NCBI GenBank assembly: GCA_017554305.1
Contig: JAFZIN010000007.1
Coordinates: 124,001 to 188,000 of the forward strand
From: Bacteroidales bacterium
GTDB taxonomy: Bacteria > Bacteroidota > Bacteroidia > Bacteroidales > UBA932
DNA: 64,000 nucleotides
Direction: 5' to 3'
Shown: one piece after another, positions 50,359 through 60,431 of the stretch
How the letters are laid out: each line of letters opens with the position of its first letter
Position numbering within the stretch: the first letter of the stretch is position 1
The notes under the pieces: model-generated
What the model was told of the DNA's origin: nothing
The model's database searches: none
The model's input: the letters and a program-made list of their open reading frames with translations, nothing else
Translations under genes and position numbers: made by a program

Positions 50359-51669
50359 TTACTTCTTTTTAGTACCGGGAATGAGGTTCAAGATCTGTTT
50401 AATAGGCATGCAGTATTCCTCAGAAGCCTCCTGGCAACGGGTAGTCTCAAGAATACGCTCTGCACACTTCACCATTGCAGGATAAGCAGAACGCAACATG
50501 TGGTTAGCATAAATCACAATGTTGATACCCCACTCTGCAAGCTCAGCTTCAGTGAATTGACCATAGGTAGTAGGAACAGCCACAATAGGAGTATGATTGT
50601 CTACCTCACGGAAACGCTGGCAGAACTCCTTGATGTCCTGACCGTCCTTGTTCTTAGAGTGAATCATGATACCGTCAGCACCTGCAGCCACATAAGCATG
50701 GCAACGCTCCAGAGCATCCTCAACAGGCTTTCCTGCAATCAGAGATTCACATCGGGCAATAATCATGAAGTCACGGGTAACCTGTGCTTCCTTACCAGCT
50801 TGGATCTTCGAGCAGAAACCCTCAATGGTATCCTGTGTCTGAACAGCATCAGTACCAAACAGGCTGTTCTGCTTCAAACCCACCTTATCCTCTATGATAA
50901 CTGCGGACACACCCAAGCGCTCCAGAGTACGTACTGTGAACACAAAGTGCTCAGTCTTGCCACCAGTATCACCATCATAGATAACGGGTTTGGTGGTAAC
51001 TTCCAGTGAGTCGTTCAGGTCGTGCAGACGGGTTGTTAAGTCAACAGCCTCAATATCAGGCTTACCCTTGCTAGTTGAGTCAGTCAGTGAACTAGCCCAC
51101 ATACCATCAAACTCACGGATTTCATTACCCACTTCAACCTTGGTGTGCTCAATGATAAGACCGGTCAGACCACAGTGAGACTCCATAATGCGGACAATAG
51201 GCTTGGCCGTAATCAAGCGACGGAGGCTCTTCAAGCGTGCTTGGGGGGTAGTTCCCAATGATTCCAGTTCATCTGCAAGACCAGAGGATGTAATACCCTT
51301 AGTATAAGGAATTTCAATCACCTTACCGCCAAGGCCTTCCATCACCTTGAACACTTCATCACGGATGTACTTATCTGGTCCTTCCAACCAATCATCACCA
51401 TGAATGATATAGTCGGGTTTGTATTTCACCAGATTGGGCACATAGCTCCAATCGTCCTGGGGCACTACATCAGATACTCCATGAATTGAGCGAACCACGG
51501 TTTCACGCTGTTCGTATGTCAGGTAAGGAAGACGTTTGTGCGTTGCAATAGCCTTGTCCGTGTAAAGCCCAATGATTACATCTCCGTACTTGGCACCCTC
51601 GTTAATGATATTGATAAGGCCAGGGTGCATAATGTCGGCTATCATGCCGAGATAGACTTTCTTTGCCAT
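50359..51669 (-). CDS. aepX: PEP mutase with an N-terminal cytidylyltransferase-like domain
   Basis: 436 residues. The C-terminal ~290 form the isocitrate-lyase-type barrel with the PEP mutase motif EDKVGLKQNS, and GDTGGKTEHF. The N-terminal ~130 residues (YLGMIADIMHPGLINIINEG, then IIHGDDW) have a TagD-like cytidylyltransferase fold. The expected H-x-G-H site is HPGL, so the second His is lost and this domain is probably not catalytic or has drifted. A separate PntC-like enzyme lies 18 nt upstream. The fusion is known for Bacteroides AepX-type proteins. Confidence 0.9.
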   Translation of the reverse strand: MAKKVYLGMIADIMHPGLINIINEGAKYGDVIIGLYTDKAIATHKRLPYLTYEQRETVVRSIHGVSDVVPQDDWSYVPNLVKYKPDYIIHGDDWLEGPDKYIRDEVFKVMEGLGGKVIEIPYTKGITSSGLADELESLGTTPQARLKSLRRLITAKPIVRIMESHCGLTGLIIEHTKVEVGNEIREFDGMWASSLTDSTSKGKPDIEAVDLTTRLHDLNDSLEVTTKPVIYDGDTGGKTEHFVFTVRTLERLGVSAVIIEDKVGLKQNSLFGTDAVQTQDTIEGFCSKIQAGKEAQVTRDFMIIARCESLIAGKPVEDALERCHAYVAAGADGIMIHSKNKDGQDIKEFCQRFREVDNHTPIVAVPTTYGQFTEAELAEWGINIVIYANHMLRSAYPAMVKCAERILETTRCQEASEEYCMPIKQILNLIPGTKKK

Positions 51670-51687
51670 ATTATTGAATTTTGTTAT

Positions 51688-52404
51688 TTATACTTGAATG
51701 TTTTCTTCTGCGTATTTAAGGTCTTGTTCGTCATCAATCTCATACCATTGCAAATCGTTCAACTTAAGAACGTGCATGGGAGTAATTCTCTGAGATACAT
51801 CCAGCAACTGGAACTCATAACCTAACTTAGGTTTCTCATCTACAATCTTTTCATACTCTGAACAAAGTATCTTGTAGAATGAATTGCTGATTTTATGAAT
51901 ACCGACCAACTCCCCGGAAGGCGTAATCTCATCTTTATTCACAGAACAGTTAATCAACTCGCACTTTTCGTTCATCTGCACATAATACTGATCCTGGAAC
52001 TTTGTAACTGGAGTAATCAGCATTGCAGAGTCAAATGCACAATTAATCAGCTCGGTAACAGCCTTCTTTTCAAACACCAAATCTGACTCAAACAGCAGGA
52101 AATCATTCTCCCCTATTGCCTCACGGCAATTCCAAAGGGTGTACATGCTGTTAGTCTCTGCAAAACGGGGAGAGAAAACACATTGCACCCTACCAGGATA
52201 CTCCTTCTCTAATGCCTCGTACCATTCCTTGTGATAGCCGGTACCTATGATAATCTTTTCAATACCGGCATCAAACATTGTTTCAATGGCACGTATCACC
52301 ATTGGTTTCCCATTGAATGGAATGAAACCTTTGGGTTTCAGCTCTGTTTGTTCACCAAAGCGGGTGCCCATGCCCGCTGCCATTATAACAGACGTATTTA
52401 TCAT
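51688..52404 (-). CDS. Nucleotidyltransferase for 2-aminoethylphosphonate (PntC-like)
   Basis: 238 residues. MAAGMGTRFGEQTELKPKGFIPFNGKP is the nucleotidyltransferase signature (G-x-G-T-R and P-K-x-F). FAETNSMYTLWN and FLLFESDLVFEKKAV follow. The family includes LicC/PntC cytidylyltransferases that activate choline phosphate or aminoethylphosphonate with CTP. Its position directly upstream of AepX/Y/PhnW makes CMP-2-aminoethylphosphonate the likely product. It overlaps the next GT gene by 4 nt. Confidence 0.85.
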   Translation of the reverse strand: MINTSVIMAAGMGTRFGEQTELKPKGFIPFNGKPMVIRAIETMFDAGIEKIIIGTGYHKEWYEALEKEYPGRVQCVFSPRFAETNSMYTLWNCREAIGENDFLLFESDLVFEKKAVTELINCAFDSAMLITPVTKFQDQYYVQMNEKCELINCSVNKDEITPSGELVGIHKISNSFYKILCSEYEKIVDEKPKLGYEFQLLDVSQRITPMHVLKLNDLQWYEIDDEQDLKYAEENIQV

Positions 52405-53597
52405 ATTATTTTGTTTAGCATTTTAAAAAACCATAATTCTCTACTATTGAGAGTATTCGCCCCAACAGAATTATCTTGAAGAAGTCTGATAAAATCGTTT
52501 ATGTTATAAGCATTTCTTACATTTAAAAATTGCCTTTCTACCAATAAATTAAATTCATCATCCTCCAATGCTAACAAATAGGATAATATGCCTTCGAATG
52601 GCTTTTCATCCATTTTATCAAAGAGCAACCATTCAACTTTATCAAGGAACAAAGCCGAAACGACCAGATCGTTTGTATACGAACGAACCGGCACCGCTAA
52701 AACTTTATTAATAGAGGCATCTAATAACATAGTACCCATACCTAACGCCAAATCACACTGAGAATAGAAGTTACCTATTTCGGAATAAGGTAAGCTCCTT
52801 ATATATTCTATTTTCCCTCTGTTATTAGTTGGTAAACAATTCAATTTTTCTTCTACAAGCACGCGCCCCGGCCCATCGCCAACAAGAATTAGACGGATAT
52901 CATAAACGTTTGATAACTCACATATTTTATCAATAAGGCCAAGGACATAGCCCTTCATAGGAAATTCCATTCTACACATTGTGCCTATTGTGAAAGGTTT
53001 ATGCCGTTTTATCACTTTAAAATCCTCAGGCAGCAAATTGGGAATATTTATCGGAAGTAGTTGTACTATTGATGGTAAATTACCAATTCTTAAATTTTTC
53101 TTGGTCTCCATTAATGATATGTCATCCATAAAAACGATAGAACGATTAACCATCAATGTACTCACCAATTTTCTATATTTAAGACGTTGAAATACAGGTA
53201 TTATAGTGCGTCTAAATTTGTTAAGTTGTAATGAAGGTGGTATTGAAAAAGCGTAGTCGTGAACAACATAATAGATAACTCTTTTAATCTTATCACATTT
53301 ATTTCTCAACGTACTAATTGCAACGTATTCCGCTATGCTATAAGTGAGAAAACAAAATGATTTATATTTGTTCTTAATACTATCAAACTGTTTTGTAAAA
53401 CTAATATCTTGAACGCAAACAATCTCATCTACAACTCTCTCCATCAAAGCATAATTCTGGGGTGCGTTGTTCTCGCAACATAAATAGACGCACCTTCCCC
53501 CTTCTTGTTTAATGTATTCAAATAATCTAAGCGACAGTGTTCCAGTACCACCACTTACGCCCTCTCTTGCTATGATAAAACACTCTTCTTTAGCCAT
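52401..53597 (-). CDS. GT-B glycosyltransferase
   Basis: 398 residues. GVSGGTGTLSLRLFEYIKQ near the start (glycine-rich acceptor loop), FTIGTMCRMEFPMKGYVLGL and LVGDGPGRVLVEEKL in the C-terminal half, typical of GT4-like enzymes. Donor site E-x7-E is not obvious. It ends 4 nt into the cytidylyltransferase gene and starts next to Wzx, so it is operonic. A+T-rich. Confidence 0.7.
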   Translation of the reverse strand: MAKEECFIIAREGVSGGTGTLSLRLFEYIKQEGGRCVYLCCENNAPQNYALMERVVDEIVCVQDISFTKQFDSIKNKYKSFCFLTYSIAEYVAISTLRNKCDKIKRVIYYVVHDYAFSIPPSLQLNKFRRTIIPVFQRLKYRKLVSTLMVNRSIVFMDDISLMETKKNLRIGNLPSIVQLLPINIPNLLPEDFKVIKRHKPFTIGTMCRMEFPMKGYVLGLIDKICELSNVYDIRLILVGDGPGRVLVEEKLNCLPTNNRGKIEYIRSLPYSEIGNFYSQCDLALGMGTMLLDASINKVLAVPVRSYTNDLVVSALFLDKVEWLLFDKMDEKPFEGILSYLLALEDDEFNLLVERQFLNVRNAYNINDFIRLLQDNSVGANTLNSRELWFFKMLNKII

Positions 53598-55127
53598 TTA
53601 TTTATTATTCTTCAATATTCTTTTTACCATCGATTTTAAATCCATGCGATTATCCAATTCTTTAATAGAATACGCTAATGATATTATAATAAGAATTGAC
53701 CCAACAGGGTATAAAAAAAAAGCAAAATGAAAGCGGCTTACCCCAAAGCAGATTAAAAGCAAAACTGTCTGTATGAAAAAAATCTTTTTTAGTTCGTTTG
53801 AAAAACAGTAATTGTACCGCTTTTGTGCAATTAAATAGACCTGTATAAAATATATTAAATAGCTTAGTGTAAAAGAAATTCCCAGACCAGATAACCCGAA
53901 GAGTTTATAACCAATCAGATTTAGTAATAAGAAGTATATGTTAGTTATGGTCTCATTAATTACAAAAAGCTTTGACTCGCCCTTTGCTATGAACTGAAAG
54001 GCGATAAGCCAAGAACCTAATTTAAAAATCATACCAACAGCTGCAATTGATATGAAGCTATTAGCTCCCAAAAACTGTTCGGAATAAAGAATCCGAACAA
54101 TAATGGGCATGAAAATAATACAAATCAACAGCAACGGAGCCATAATTAATACCGCTACTTCACCTTGCTGATTCACAGTAGCAGTAGTAAGCTTATTATC
54201 ATTATTCACAGCCGCTAATCTAGGATAATAATCTGTCCCAATCGCTGTAAAAATCATACCTACGTAAGTATTAATTATTGTAAATCCCGCTGTATATAAA
54301 CCCACTGCTTCAGTTCCGGTTTCAGATCTGATAAACCACCTTAGGGCATATGCACAACCTAAAACAAGAATACTACTCCAACTCATAGCAAACCCCATCT
54401 TTAGCATTCCTTTACCATGAAGAATGGTTTCTTTTATAGTTAATTTGACTGGAGGTAAAGAAATATGCCTTGCATACAACCAAGAAAGGAAAAGAAGAGT
54501 TAGTGAATTAAGTATCAATGTTGGTACAATACCTTCTATTCCATACAAATAATATAAAGGAACAGAAACTAAAAGACTTAATGTGGAACCAATGGCGGAA
54601 GCTTTTGCCAGCTGGCCTAATCGTCTCATCCCTTGTAACAAGACCTTTTGTCCTGCACAAATTTGATCTATCAGTAATGTTATAGACAGAATGATAAAAG
54701 GCACAATATGCTTCTTGTCGCCAAAAGACGTCTCACTAAGCATCGGAGAAAACAGGATAACAGCCATAACGCCCAGAAGACCGGTACACCATACTAATCT
54801 TCGCAGAGTCTTAACAATTATGGCTACCCTACTTAAATCACCGCTTCCATTTACCTCAGACACATCTCTTACGGCACTAGACGACAAACCCATGGCTGTA
54901 ACGCTTTGTACAAATAGAAGTGCAGATTGATAAAGGCCTTGGATTCCAACGCCCAAAGGCCCCAAAAGTACAGCAATAAATTTGCTTTTTACAACACTAA
55001 CAAGTATCTGATACACTTGGACACCTCCAAATAATGAAGTTGCCTTAAATATACCTTTATACGAAGTTAGTTGTTCTTTATTATTTGCTTCAGTCACAGA
55101 ATAGCTATTTGAAACAATTAATAACAC
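53598..55127 (-). CDS. Wzx-type polysaccharide flippase
   Basis: 509 residues and 12-14 hydrophobic segments. [20 protein letters not shown] and [20 protein letters not shown] near the start are typical of MATE-like/MVF Wzx flippases, and [25 protein letters not shown] follows. It flips undecaprenyl-linked repeat units across the inner membrane. The start is uncertain because the first ~20 codons overlap the end of the aminotransferase gene; a start ten codons in is possible. Confidence 0.85.
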   Translation of the reverse strand: MLLIVSNSYSVTEANNKEQLTSYKGIFKATSLFGGVQVYQILVSVVKSKFIAVLLGPLGVGIQGLYQSALLFVQSVTAMGLSSSAVRDVSEVNGSGDLSRVAIIVKTLRRLVWCTGLLGVMAVILFSPMLSETSFGDKKHIVPFIILSITLLIDQICAGQKVLLQGMRRLGQLAKASAIGSTLSLLVSVPLYYLYGIEGIVPTLILNSLTLLFLSWLYARHISLPPVKLTIKETILHGKGMLKMGFAMSWSSILVLGCAYALRWFIRSETGTEAVGLYTAGFTIINTYVGMIFTAIGTDYYPRLAAVNNDNKLTTATVNQQGEVAVLIMAPLLLICIIFMPIIVRILYSEQFLGANSFISIAAVGMIFKLGSWLIAFQFIAKGESKLFVINETITNIYFLLLNLIGYKLFGLSGLGISFTLSYLIYFIQVYLIAQKRYNYCFSNELKKIFFIQTVLLLICFGVSRFHFAFFLYPVGSILIIISLAYSIKELDNRMDLKSMVKRILKNNK

Positions 55128-56226
55128 GAATAATAGTAGTTACATCATGTTCTGTTATTGTCGGGCCAATCGGCAAACTTAATTCGGTGTCATGAATCTT
55201 CTCTGTAATAGGAAGAGACAATTGCGGAATATTCCAATCCTCTTTTGCATAGCATTCCTGCTTAAAAGGAGGAATGGGATAATGAATCACGGTACCAACA
55301 CCATTTTCCTTGAGATAGGCCTGCAACTCATCACGACGTTCGCATAAAACAGGGAAAAGATGATATACATTCTGGTCATCAGCGAGACGGTCGGGCAATG
55401 TGATCAATGGATTTTTGATGCCTTCATAATAGAGCTTAGCCATTGCCTTGCGATGAGCATTGTCCTCATCCAAATACTTGAGCTTTACATCAAGCACGGC
55501 TGCATGGATTTCATCCAAGCGGCTATTACGACCAGCATACTTGAACACATACTTCTTTTGGGAGCCATAGTTGGCCAAAGCACGCACAGCTGCAGCCAGT
55601 TCAGGATCGTTGGTAGTAACAGCACCACCATCACCTAGTGCTCCAAGATTCTTACCAGGATAAAAGCTATGACCAGCTGCATCACCAATAGAACCAGTCC
55701 TACGTCCATCAGTATGCTTGCAACCGTGTGCCTGGGCATTATCCTCTACCAACTTCAGATTGTACTTCTTGCACAGTTCACCAATCTTATCTGTATAAGC
55801 ATTACGTCCATAGAGGTGAACAATCGCAATTGCCTTAGTCTTAGGAGTGATAGCGGCCTCAATCAGGTCATCATCTATCTCCAGAGTGTTGAGTTTTGGT
55901 TCAACCAGAACTGGTTTCAAGCCATTTTCAGTAATGCCAAGAATAGTGGCAATATATGTGTTTGCCGGAACAATCACCTCATCACCCGGCTGCATCACCC
56001 CCATCTCGATGTATGCACGGAATATCCAGATAAGAGCATCCAGACCATTTGCGCACCCGATACAATACTGGGAACCTATATAATTGGCATAATTCTCTTC
56101 AAAACGCTTATTCTCTTCGCCCTGAAGATACCAGCCGCCTCGTACTACCCGTAATACGGCCTCTTCGATTTCAGCTCCATGTTGAGCCGTAACGTCCTTT
56201 AATGAAAGAAATGGAATAATGTTCAT
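55105..56226 (-). CDS. dTDP-3-keto-6-deoxyhexose aminotransferase (FdtB/QdtB-like)
   Basis: 373 residues, DegT/DnrJ family. [55 protein letters not shown] and [19 protein letters not shown] with the PLP Lys. It follows an acyltransferase and the FdtA-like isomerases, so the product is a dTDP-3-amino-3,6-dideoxyhexose (Fuc3N or Qui3N type). Overlaps Wzx by 23 nt. Confidence 0.85.
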   Translation of the reverse strand: MNIIPFLSLKDVTAQHGAEIEEAVLRVVRGGWYLQGEENKRFEENYANYIGSQYCIGCANGLDALIWIFRAYIEMGVMQPGDEVIVPANTYIATILGITENGLKPVLVEPKLNTLEIDDDLIEAAITPKTKAIAIVHLYGRNAYTDKIGELCKKYNLKLVEDNAQAHGCKHTDGRRTGSIGDAAGHSFYPGKNLGALGDGGAVTTNDPELAAAVRALANYGSQKKYVFKYAGRNSRLDEIHAAVLDVKLKYLDEDNAHRKAMAKLYYEGIKNPLITLPDRLADDQNVYHLFPVLCERRDELQAYLKENGVGTVIHYPIPPFKQECYAKEDWNIPQLSLPITEKIHDTELSLPIGPTITEHDVTTIIRVINCFK

Positions 56227-56228
56227 TG

Positions 56229-56927
56229 CTATTGAATATCTTTAAAATATTTTGCGGGACTACCCATCCAAACCTGATTATCTGGAATGTCTTTTGTTAC
56301 AATACTGCCTGCTCCAACAAGACTATTGACACCAACCGTAACTTTCGGAAGCAAAATAGCACCAGCACCAATTGTTACACCTTTTTTAATGTGTGGGCCA
56401 CAAACATGGTCTTCATTATAAGCCTCTCTACCCATAGTGTTATCATTAGTTGAAGACACCAATACACTGATGAATACATCGTCCTCAACAATCATATCAC
56501 CGGTAATATGCGAATTATCCATAATTTTTACTCGATTACCAATCATTGTATTATAATTCACACTAACATTACGACTAATGATACAATAGTCACCCACTTT
56601 ACATTCTTCACGAATTGAACAATAGTCACCCAAAAGAGTGTGTGCACCTATAGTGGTTCCCGTATACAAAACAACCGATGGACAAAGAATAGTATATTCG
56701 CCAACTTCCAAAGGAGCATATTCCATTTTCAGTTGTCTTGCGACCGATCCAGGAGATGTTGGCAACTTACCTAACACGCAATGGTCATAAATTTCAACAT
56801 TGTTACTAATAATTGTATTAGGATAAATCACTACATAGTCGTGAATAATGACATTGTCACCTATTTCAACATTATCATGGATAATTGCTGTATTTGCGAT
56901 TTTCGCAGCACTACTAATCTTATTCAT
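56229..56927 (-). CDS. Left-handed beta-helix N-acyltransferase (FdtC/QdtC-like)
   Basis: 232 residues, almost all hexapeptide repeats ([57 protein letters not shown]). It is the last step after FdtB. Length exceeds a plain acetyltransferase and fits the acyl-transfer role with a longer acyl-CoA. The MaoC gene lies next to it, suggesting a hydroxyacyl donor. Confidence 0.8.
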   Translation of the reverse strand: MNKISSAAKIANTAIIHDNVEIGDNVIIHDYVVIYPNTIISNNVEIYDHCVLGKLPTSPGSVARQLKMEYAPLEVGEYTILCPSVVLYTGTTIGAHTLLGDYCSIREECKVGDYCIISRNVSVNYNTMIGNRVKIMDNSHITGDMIVEDDVFISVLVSSTNDNTMGREAYNEDHVCGPHIKKGVTIGAGAILLPKVTVGVNSLVGAGSIVTKDIPDNQVWMGSPAKYFKDIQ

Positions 56928-56928
56928 A

Positions 56929-57330
56929 TCAAATTAATTCTTTATGTTTAATCTTTGCAAATCCTGAAATACATTGATGTTTTTCACCATCAACGAGCGT
57001 TGTTGAAAACACCGCGTTGTGCTTTTCTTTTATTATCTCTGTGACTTCTACTCTGGCAACATACTCCACATTTGGAAATACAGGAGCCAAAAACTTTAAG
57101 TCTTGCGATAAATATATTGTTCCTTCGCCAGGAAACTTGGTGCCAAAAATCTTGGAAAAAACTGATGCAGCCAACATACCATGAACTATAGTTCCTCCAA
57201 AAATTGAAGATTTTGCATATTGTTCATTGATATGAATCGGATTAAAATCGCCCGAAACTCCCGCAAATATTTTTATATCCTCTTTTGAAAAAGATATTAT
57301 CTCTTCGTAGAAATCCCCAATTTTAATCAT
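56929..57330 (-). CDS. MaoC-like (R)-enoyl-CoA hydratase in a sugar cluster
   Basis: 133 residues. FAGVSGDFNPIHINEQYAKS matches the hydratase-2 motif (G-D-x-N-P-x-H-x5-A) with catalytic Asp and His. Enzymes of this type make (R)-3-hydroxyacyl-CoA. It lies between the acyltransferase and the isomerase genes with 1 nt and 4 nt overlap, so it is part of the aminosugar unit. Likely role is to supply an (R)-3-hydroxybutyryl-like group to the amino sugar. Confidence 0.8.
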   Translation of the reverse strand: MIKIGDFYEEIISFSKEDIKIFAGVSGDFNPIHINEQYAKSSIFGGTIVHGMLAASVFSKIFGTKFPGEGTIYLSQDLKFLAPVFPNVEYVARVEVTEIIKEKHNAVFSTTLVDGEKHQCISGFAKIKHKELI

Positions 57331-57752
57331 TTTTGAATTAGCTTTAAATAATCATCATAATCACGAATATAATCCTCTTTCTCATAGCCATGAGATGCCA
57401 ATACCAAACAAATGCTTCCTGATGAAAAACCTTGTTCCGCAGCCCATATCCCAGGTGGAACATGGAGCCCATAGAAGGGTCGGTTCAACAAAACAGTTCT
57501 TTTATTTACGCCATCATCAAGAGCAACCTCAAATGCCCCACTAGCTGCAATCAGGAACTGATGGCACTGCTTATGAGCATGGGCACCACGACTCTCACCG
57601 CCAGGGATGTCATAACTATAAAACACACGCTTTACATCGAAAGGAAGATGAACGTTGTTATAAACATATGTCAGATTCCCTTCCGGGAAATGATTCTTAG
57701 GCAACTCAATGAACGAGCAGTCATAGACAGTTGGTTTCTTCTTTTCCATCAT
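57327..57752 (-). CDS. dTDP-4-keto-6-deoxyglucose 3,4-ketoisomerase (FdtA/QdtA-like), copy 1
   Basis: 141 residues, cupin (WxcM-like). YDIPGGESRGAHAHKQCHQF holds the catalytic H-A-H pair, followed by FYGLHVPPGIWAAEQGF. Moves the keto group from C4 to C3 for later transamination. It overlaps the MaoC gene by 4 nt and the second copy by 4 nt. In copy 2 the second His of the pair is Tyr. Confidence 0.85.
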   Translation of the reverse strand: MMEKKKPTVYDCSFIELPKNHFPEGNLTYVYNNVHLPFDVKRVFYSYDIPGGESRGAHAHKQCHQFLIAASGAFEVALDDGVNKRTVLLNRPFYGLHVPPGIWAAEQGFSSGSICLVLASHGYEKEDYIRDYDDYLKLIQK

Positions 57753-58147
57753 TTCACAAGCTTTAGAAATACATCATAATCCCTTATATAATCATCCGCA
57801 TCATATTTCGTGGAGGAAAGGACCAGCGCCAATGAATTGGTTGAAAAGTTCTCCATTTCACGCCACATGCCTTTGGGTACATACAAACCATTATATGAGC
57901 GATTCAGAGAGAAAGTCTGTTTCACCTTTCCATCATCAAGGATGACATCAAAGCTTCCACTTAAGGCGACTATAAACTCCTGATTCTCTTTATATGCGTG
58001 ACCGCCACGTTTTTCGCCACCTGGCACATCATAAATCCAATACGTTCTCTCTATCTTGAAAGGGATATCCTTCAACTCCTCAATCACCGACAGATTACCC
58101 CTTGGATCAGAAATCTTAGGTAATTGTATAATCCTTGGTTCTTCCAT
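57749..58147 (-). CDS. FdtA/QdtA-like ketoisomerase, copy 2 (HAH to HAY)
   Basis: 132 residues and the same fold as copy 1: YDVPGGEKRGGHAYKENQEF, SYNGLYVPKGMWREMENF. The pair that is H-A-H in copy 1 and in known FdtA and QdtA reads H-A-Y here, so a catalytic His is changed. It may have altered regio- or stereochemistry, or act as a partner of copy 1. It is 1 nt from the rmlA stop at 58149. Confidence 0.75.
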   Translation of the reverse strand: MEEPRIIQLPKISDPRGNLSVIEELKDIPFKIERTYWIYDVPGGEKRGGHAYKENQEFIVALSGSFDVILDDGKVKQTFSLNRSYNGLYVPKGMWREMENFSTNSLALVLSSTKYDADDYIRDYDVFLKLVK

Positions 58148-58148
58148 A

Positions 58149-59060
58149 TTACTTTGCTAATGTTCGTGAGTTAATCTCTTCCTTCATCTCATCAATCACC
58201 TTGAGGAGGTACTGTCCATACTGATTCTTCAACATGGGCTTGGCAAGCTCACGCATCTTCTCCTCAGAAATCCAACCATTACGATATGCTATGCCTTCTA
58301 AACAGGCGACTTTCAGACCCTGGCGCTTCTCAATGACTTCTACAAAGGTACTTGCCTCTGCTAGGCTGTCATGAGTACCGGTATCAAGCCATGCAAATCC
58401 GCGGCCGAAGACTTGAACTTTCAGTTCACCATCGTTCAGGAACTCCTGATTAACAGTGGTGATTTCCAGTTCACCACGTGCACTAGGTTTGATATGCTTC
58501 GCCACATCAACCACCTTATTGGGATAGAAGTAGAGACCCACAACAGCATAGTTGGATTTAGGCTCCTTAGGTTTTTCCTCAATACTGAGGCAGTTACCTT
58601 GTTTGTCAAACTCAGCTACGCCATAACGCTCTGGATCTGATACCCAATAGCCAAAGACAGTTGCCTTATTATTCTTCTCCGCATCTTCTACGGCCTTGCG
58701 GAGAAGACCAGTGAAGCCGCTTCCATAGAAGATATTATCTCCCAGCACAAGGCAAGCAGAATCATTGCCTATAAACTTTTCACCTATGATGAATGCTTGA
58801 GCTAAGCCGTCTGGTGAGGGTTGCTCTGCATACTCAAAGTGTACACCGTAATCAGAGCCGTCACCAAGCAAGCGCTTGAACCCAGGCAAGTCGTATGGAG
58901 TAGAGATAATGAGTATATCTCTAATCCCCGCCAGCATCAAAGCACTGATGGGATAATACACCATCGGTTTGTCGTAAATAGGTAGCAATTGCTTGCTCAC
59001 ACCTTTAGTGATTGGATAGAGGCGGGTGCCGGAACCTCCGGCTAGTACTATTCCTTTCAT
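58149..59060 (-). CDS. rmlA: Glucose-1-phosphate thymidylyltransferase
   Basis: 303 residues from ATG 59060 ([20 protein letters not shown]); the upstream extension is not conserved in the family. [31 protein letters not shown] and [10 protein letters not shown] are RmlA signatures. Makes dTDP-glucose for the 3-amino-6-deoxyhexose branch. RmlB (4,6-dehydratase) is not in the window and must be supplied from elsewhere. Confidence 0.9.
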   Translation of the reverse strand: MKGIVLAGGSGTRLYPITKGVSKQLLPIYDKPMVYYPISALMLAGIRDILIISTPYDLPGFKRLLGDGSDYGVHFEYAEQPSPDGLAQAFIIGEKFIGNDSACLVLGDNIFYGSGFTGLLRKAVEDAEKNNKATVFGYWVSDPERYGVAEFDKQGNCLSIEEKPKEPKSNYAVVGLYFYPNKVVDVAKHIKPSARGELEITTVNQEFLNDGELKVQVFGRGFAWLDTGTHDSLAEASTFVEVIEKRQGLKVACLEGIAYRNGWISEEKMRELAKPMLKNQYGQYLLKVIDEMKEEINSRTLAK

Positions 59061-59139
59061 ATATTTGAGATTTATTTGTTCTGGCAGGCAGTATCGAACT
59101 GCAAACTTTCGTTCCACCTGTGCTGCCAGAAATAATTAT

Positions 59140-60408
59140 TTACAGTCTGCCGTCAACAATACTTCTATCAAGCGTGCACTTCACATCAAAGATTACATGC
59201 TTTTCCTTAAGCAATGCAGGGACATCAAGACCCTCAAACTTCTTGTGAGCCACAGCGGCAATAGCAGCATCAAATTTCTCCGTAGGCAGCTCATTCACCA
59301 CCTTGATACCATACTCATGCTCAACAATAGCAGGATTAGCCCAAGGATCATAAACAGTAATGTTAAGGTTGTACTCCTTCAGAGCCTTATAGATGTCAAT
59401 AACCTTAGTATTACGAACATCCGGGCAGTTCTCCTTAAAGGTGAAGCCTAGGATAATGATATTAGAGTTCAGAACCTGAATACCTTTCTTCAGCATCAAC
59501 TTGATGGTCTCTGTTGCCACATACTCACCCATGCCGTCATTCATACGACGGCCAGCAAGGATGATCTCAGGGTTGTAACCGTGACGTTGAGCGCACTGAG
59601 CCAAATAGTAAGGGTCAACACCAATGCAGTGACCACCTACCAGACCAGGACGGAAAGGAAGGAAGTTCCACTTTGTGCCAGCTGCTTCAAGAACATCAAG
59701 GGTATCAATACCCATCTTGTTGAAGATCTTAGAGAGCTCGTTTACGAATGCGATGTTGATGTCACGCTGGCTGTTCTCAATAACCTTAGCAGCCTCAGCG
59801 ACCTTGATGGTGGGAGCCAAGTGAGTACCAGCAGTAATCACTGAGCTGTAAACCTCGTTGATGTACTTACCAATCTCAGGTGTAGAGCCGGAGGTGACTT
59901 TCTTGATATGCTCTACCGTGTGCTGCTTGTCGCCAGGATTGATACGCTCAGGAGAGTAGCCACCATAGAAATCAACATTCATCTTCAGGCCTGACACCTT
60001 CTCAACGACAGGGATGCATTCATCTTCAGTAACGCCAGGATAAACGGTGGATTCGTAAACCACTACATCACCCTTGCTAATGACTTTACCAACAGTTGTT
60101 GAAGCTCCAACAAGTGGGGTCAAGTCAGGATTGTTATCAGCATCTACTGGAGTAGGAACGGCAACAATGTAGAAGTTGCAATCCTTAATCTTCTCAATGT
60201 CGCTGGTGCAGATAAAACCATGATTCTTGATAGCATCCTGCAGGATGTCATCAGCGACTTCAAGTGTTGCATCGTGACCAGCCATCAAGGCCTCACAACG
60301 CTTCTGGTTCATATCAAATCCCACAGTGGGATACTTCGTTGAAAACAGGCGAGCAAGGGGAAGACCCACATAGCCCAGACCAATGACACAAATCTTTGTC
60401 TCTTTCAT
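59140..60408 (-). CDS. UDP-N-acetyl-hexosamine 6-dehydrogenase (TviB/WbpA-like)
   Basis: 422 residues. Three domains: N-terminal NAD (VIGLGYVGLPLARLF), central (YESTVYPGVTEDECIPVVEK), and C-terminal substrate domain (IILGFTFKENCPDVRNTK), with the catalytic Cys in VGGHCIGVDPYYL. It oxidises UDP-GlcNAc to UDP-GlcNAcA. A TviC-like epimerase follows upstream, giving UDP-GalNAcA. Confidence 0.9.
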   Translation of the reverse strand: MKETKICVIGLGYVGLPLARLFSTKYPTVGFDMNQKRCEALMAGHDATLEVADDILQDAIKNHGFICTSDIEKIKDCNFYIVAVPTPVDADNNPDLTPLVGASTTVGKVISKGDVVVYESTVYPGVTEDECIPVVEKVSGLKMNVDFYGGYSPERINPGDKQHTVEHIKKVTSGSTPEIGKYINEVYSSVITAGTHLAPTIKVAEAAKVIENSQRDINIAFVNELSKIFNKMGIDTLDVLEAAGTKWNFLPFRPGLVGGHCIGVDPYYLAQCAQRHGYNPEIILAGRRMNDGMGEYVATETIKLMLKKGIQVLNSNIIILGFTFKENCPDVRNTKVIDIYKALKEYNLNITVYDPWANPAIVEHEYGIKVVNELPTEKFDAAIAAVAHKKFEGLDVPALLKEKHVIFDVKCTLDRSIVDGRL

Positions 60409-60431
60409 TGCTATATGTACTTTATAATTAT

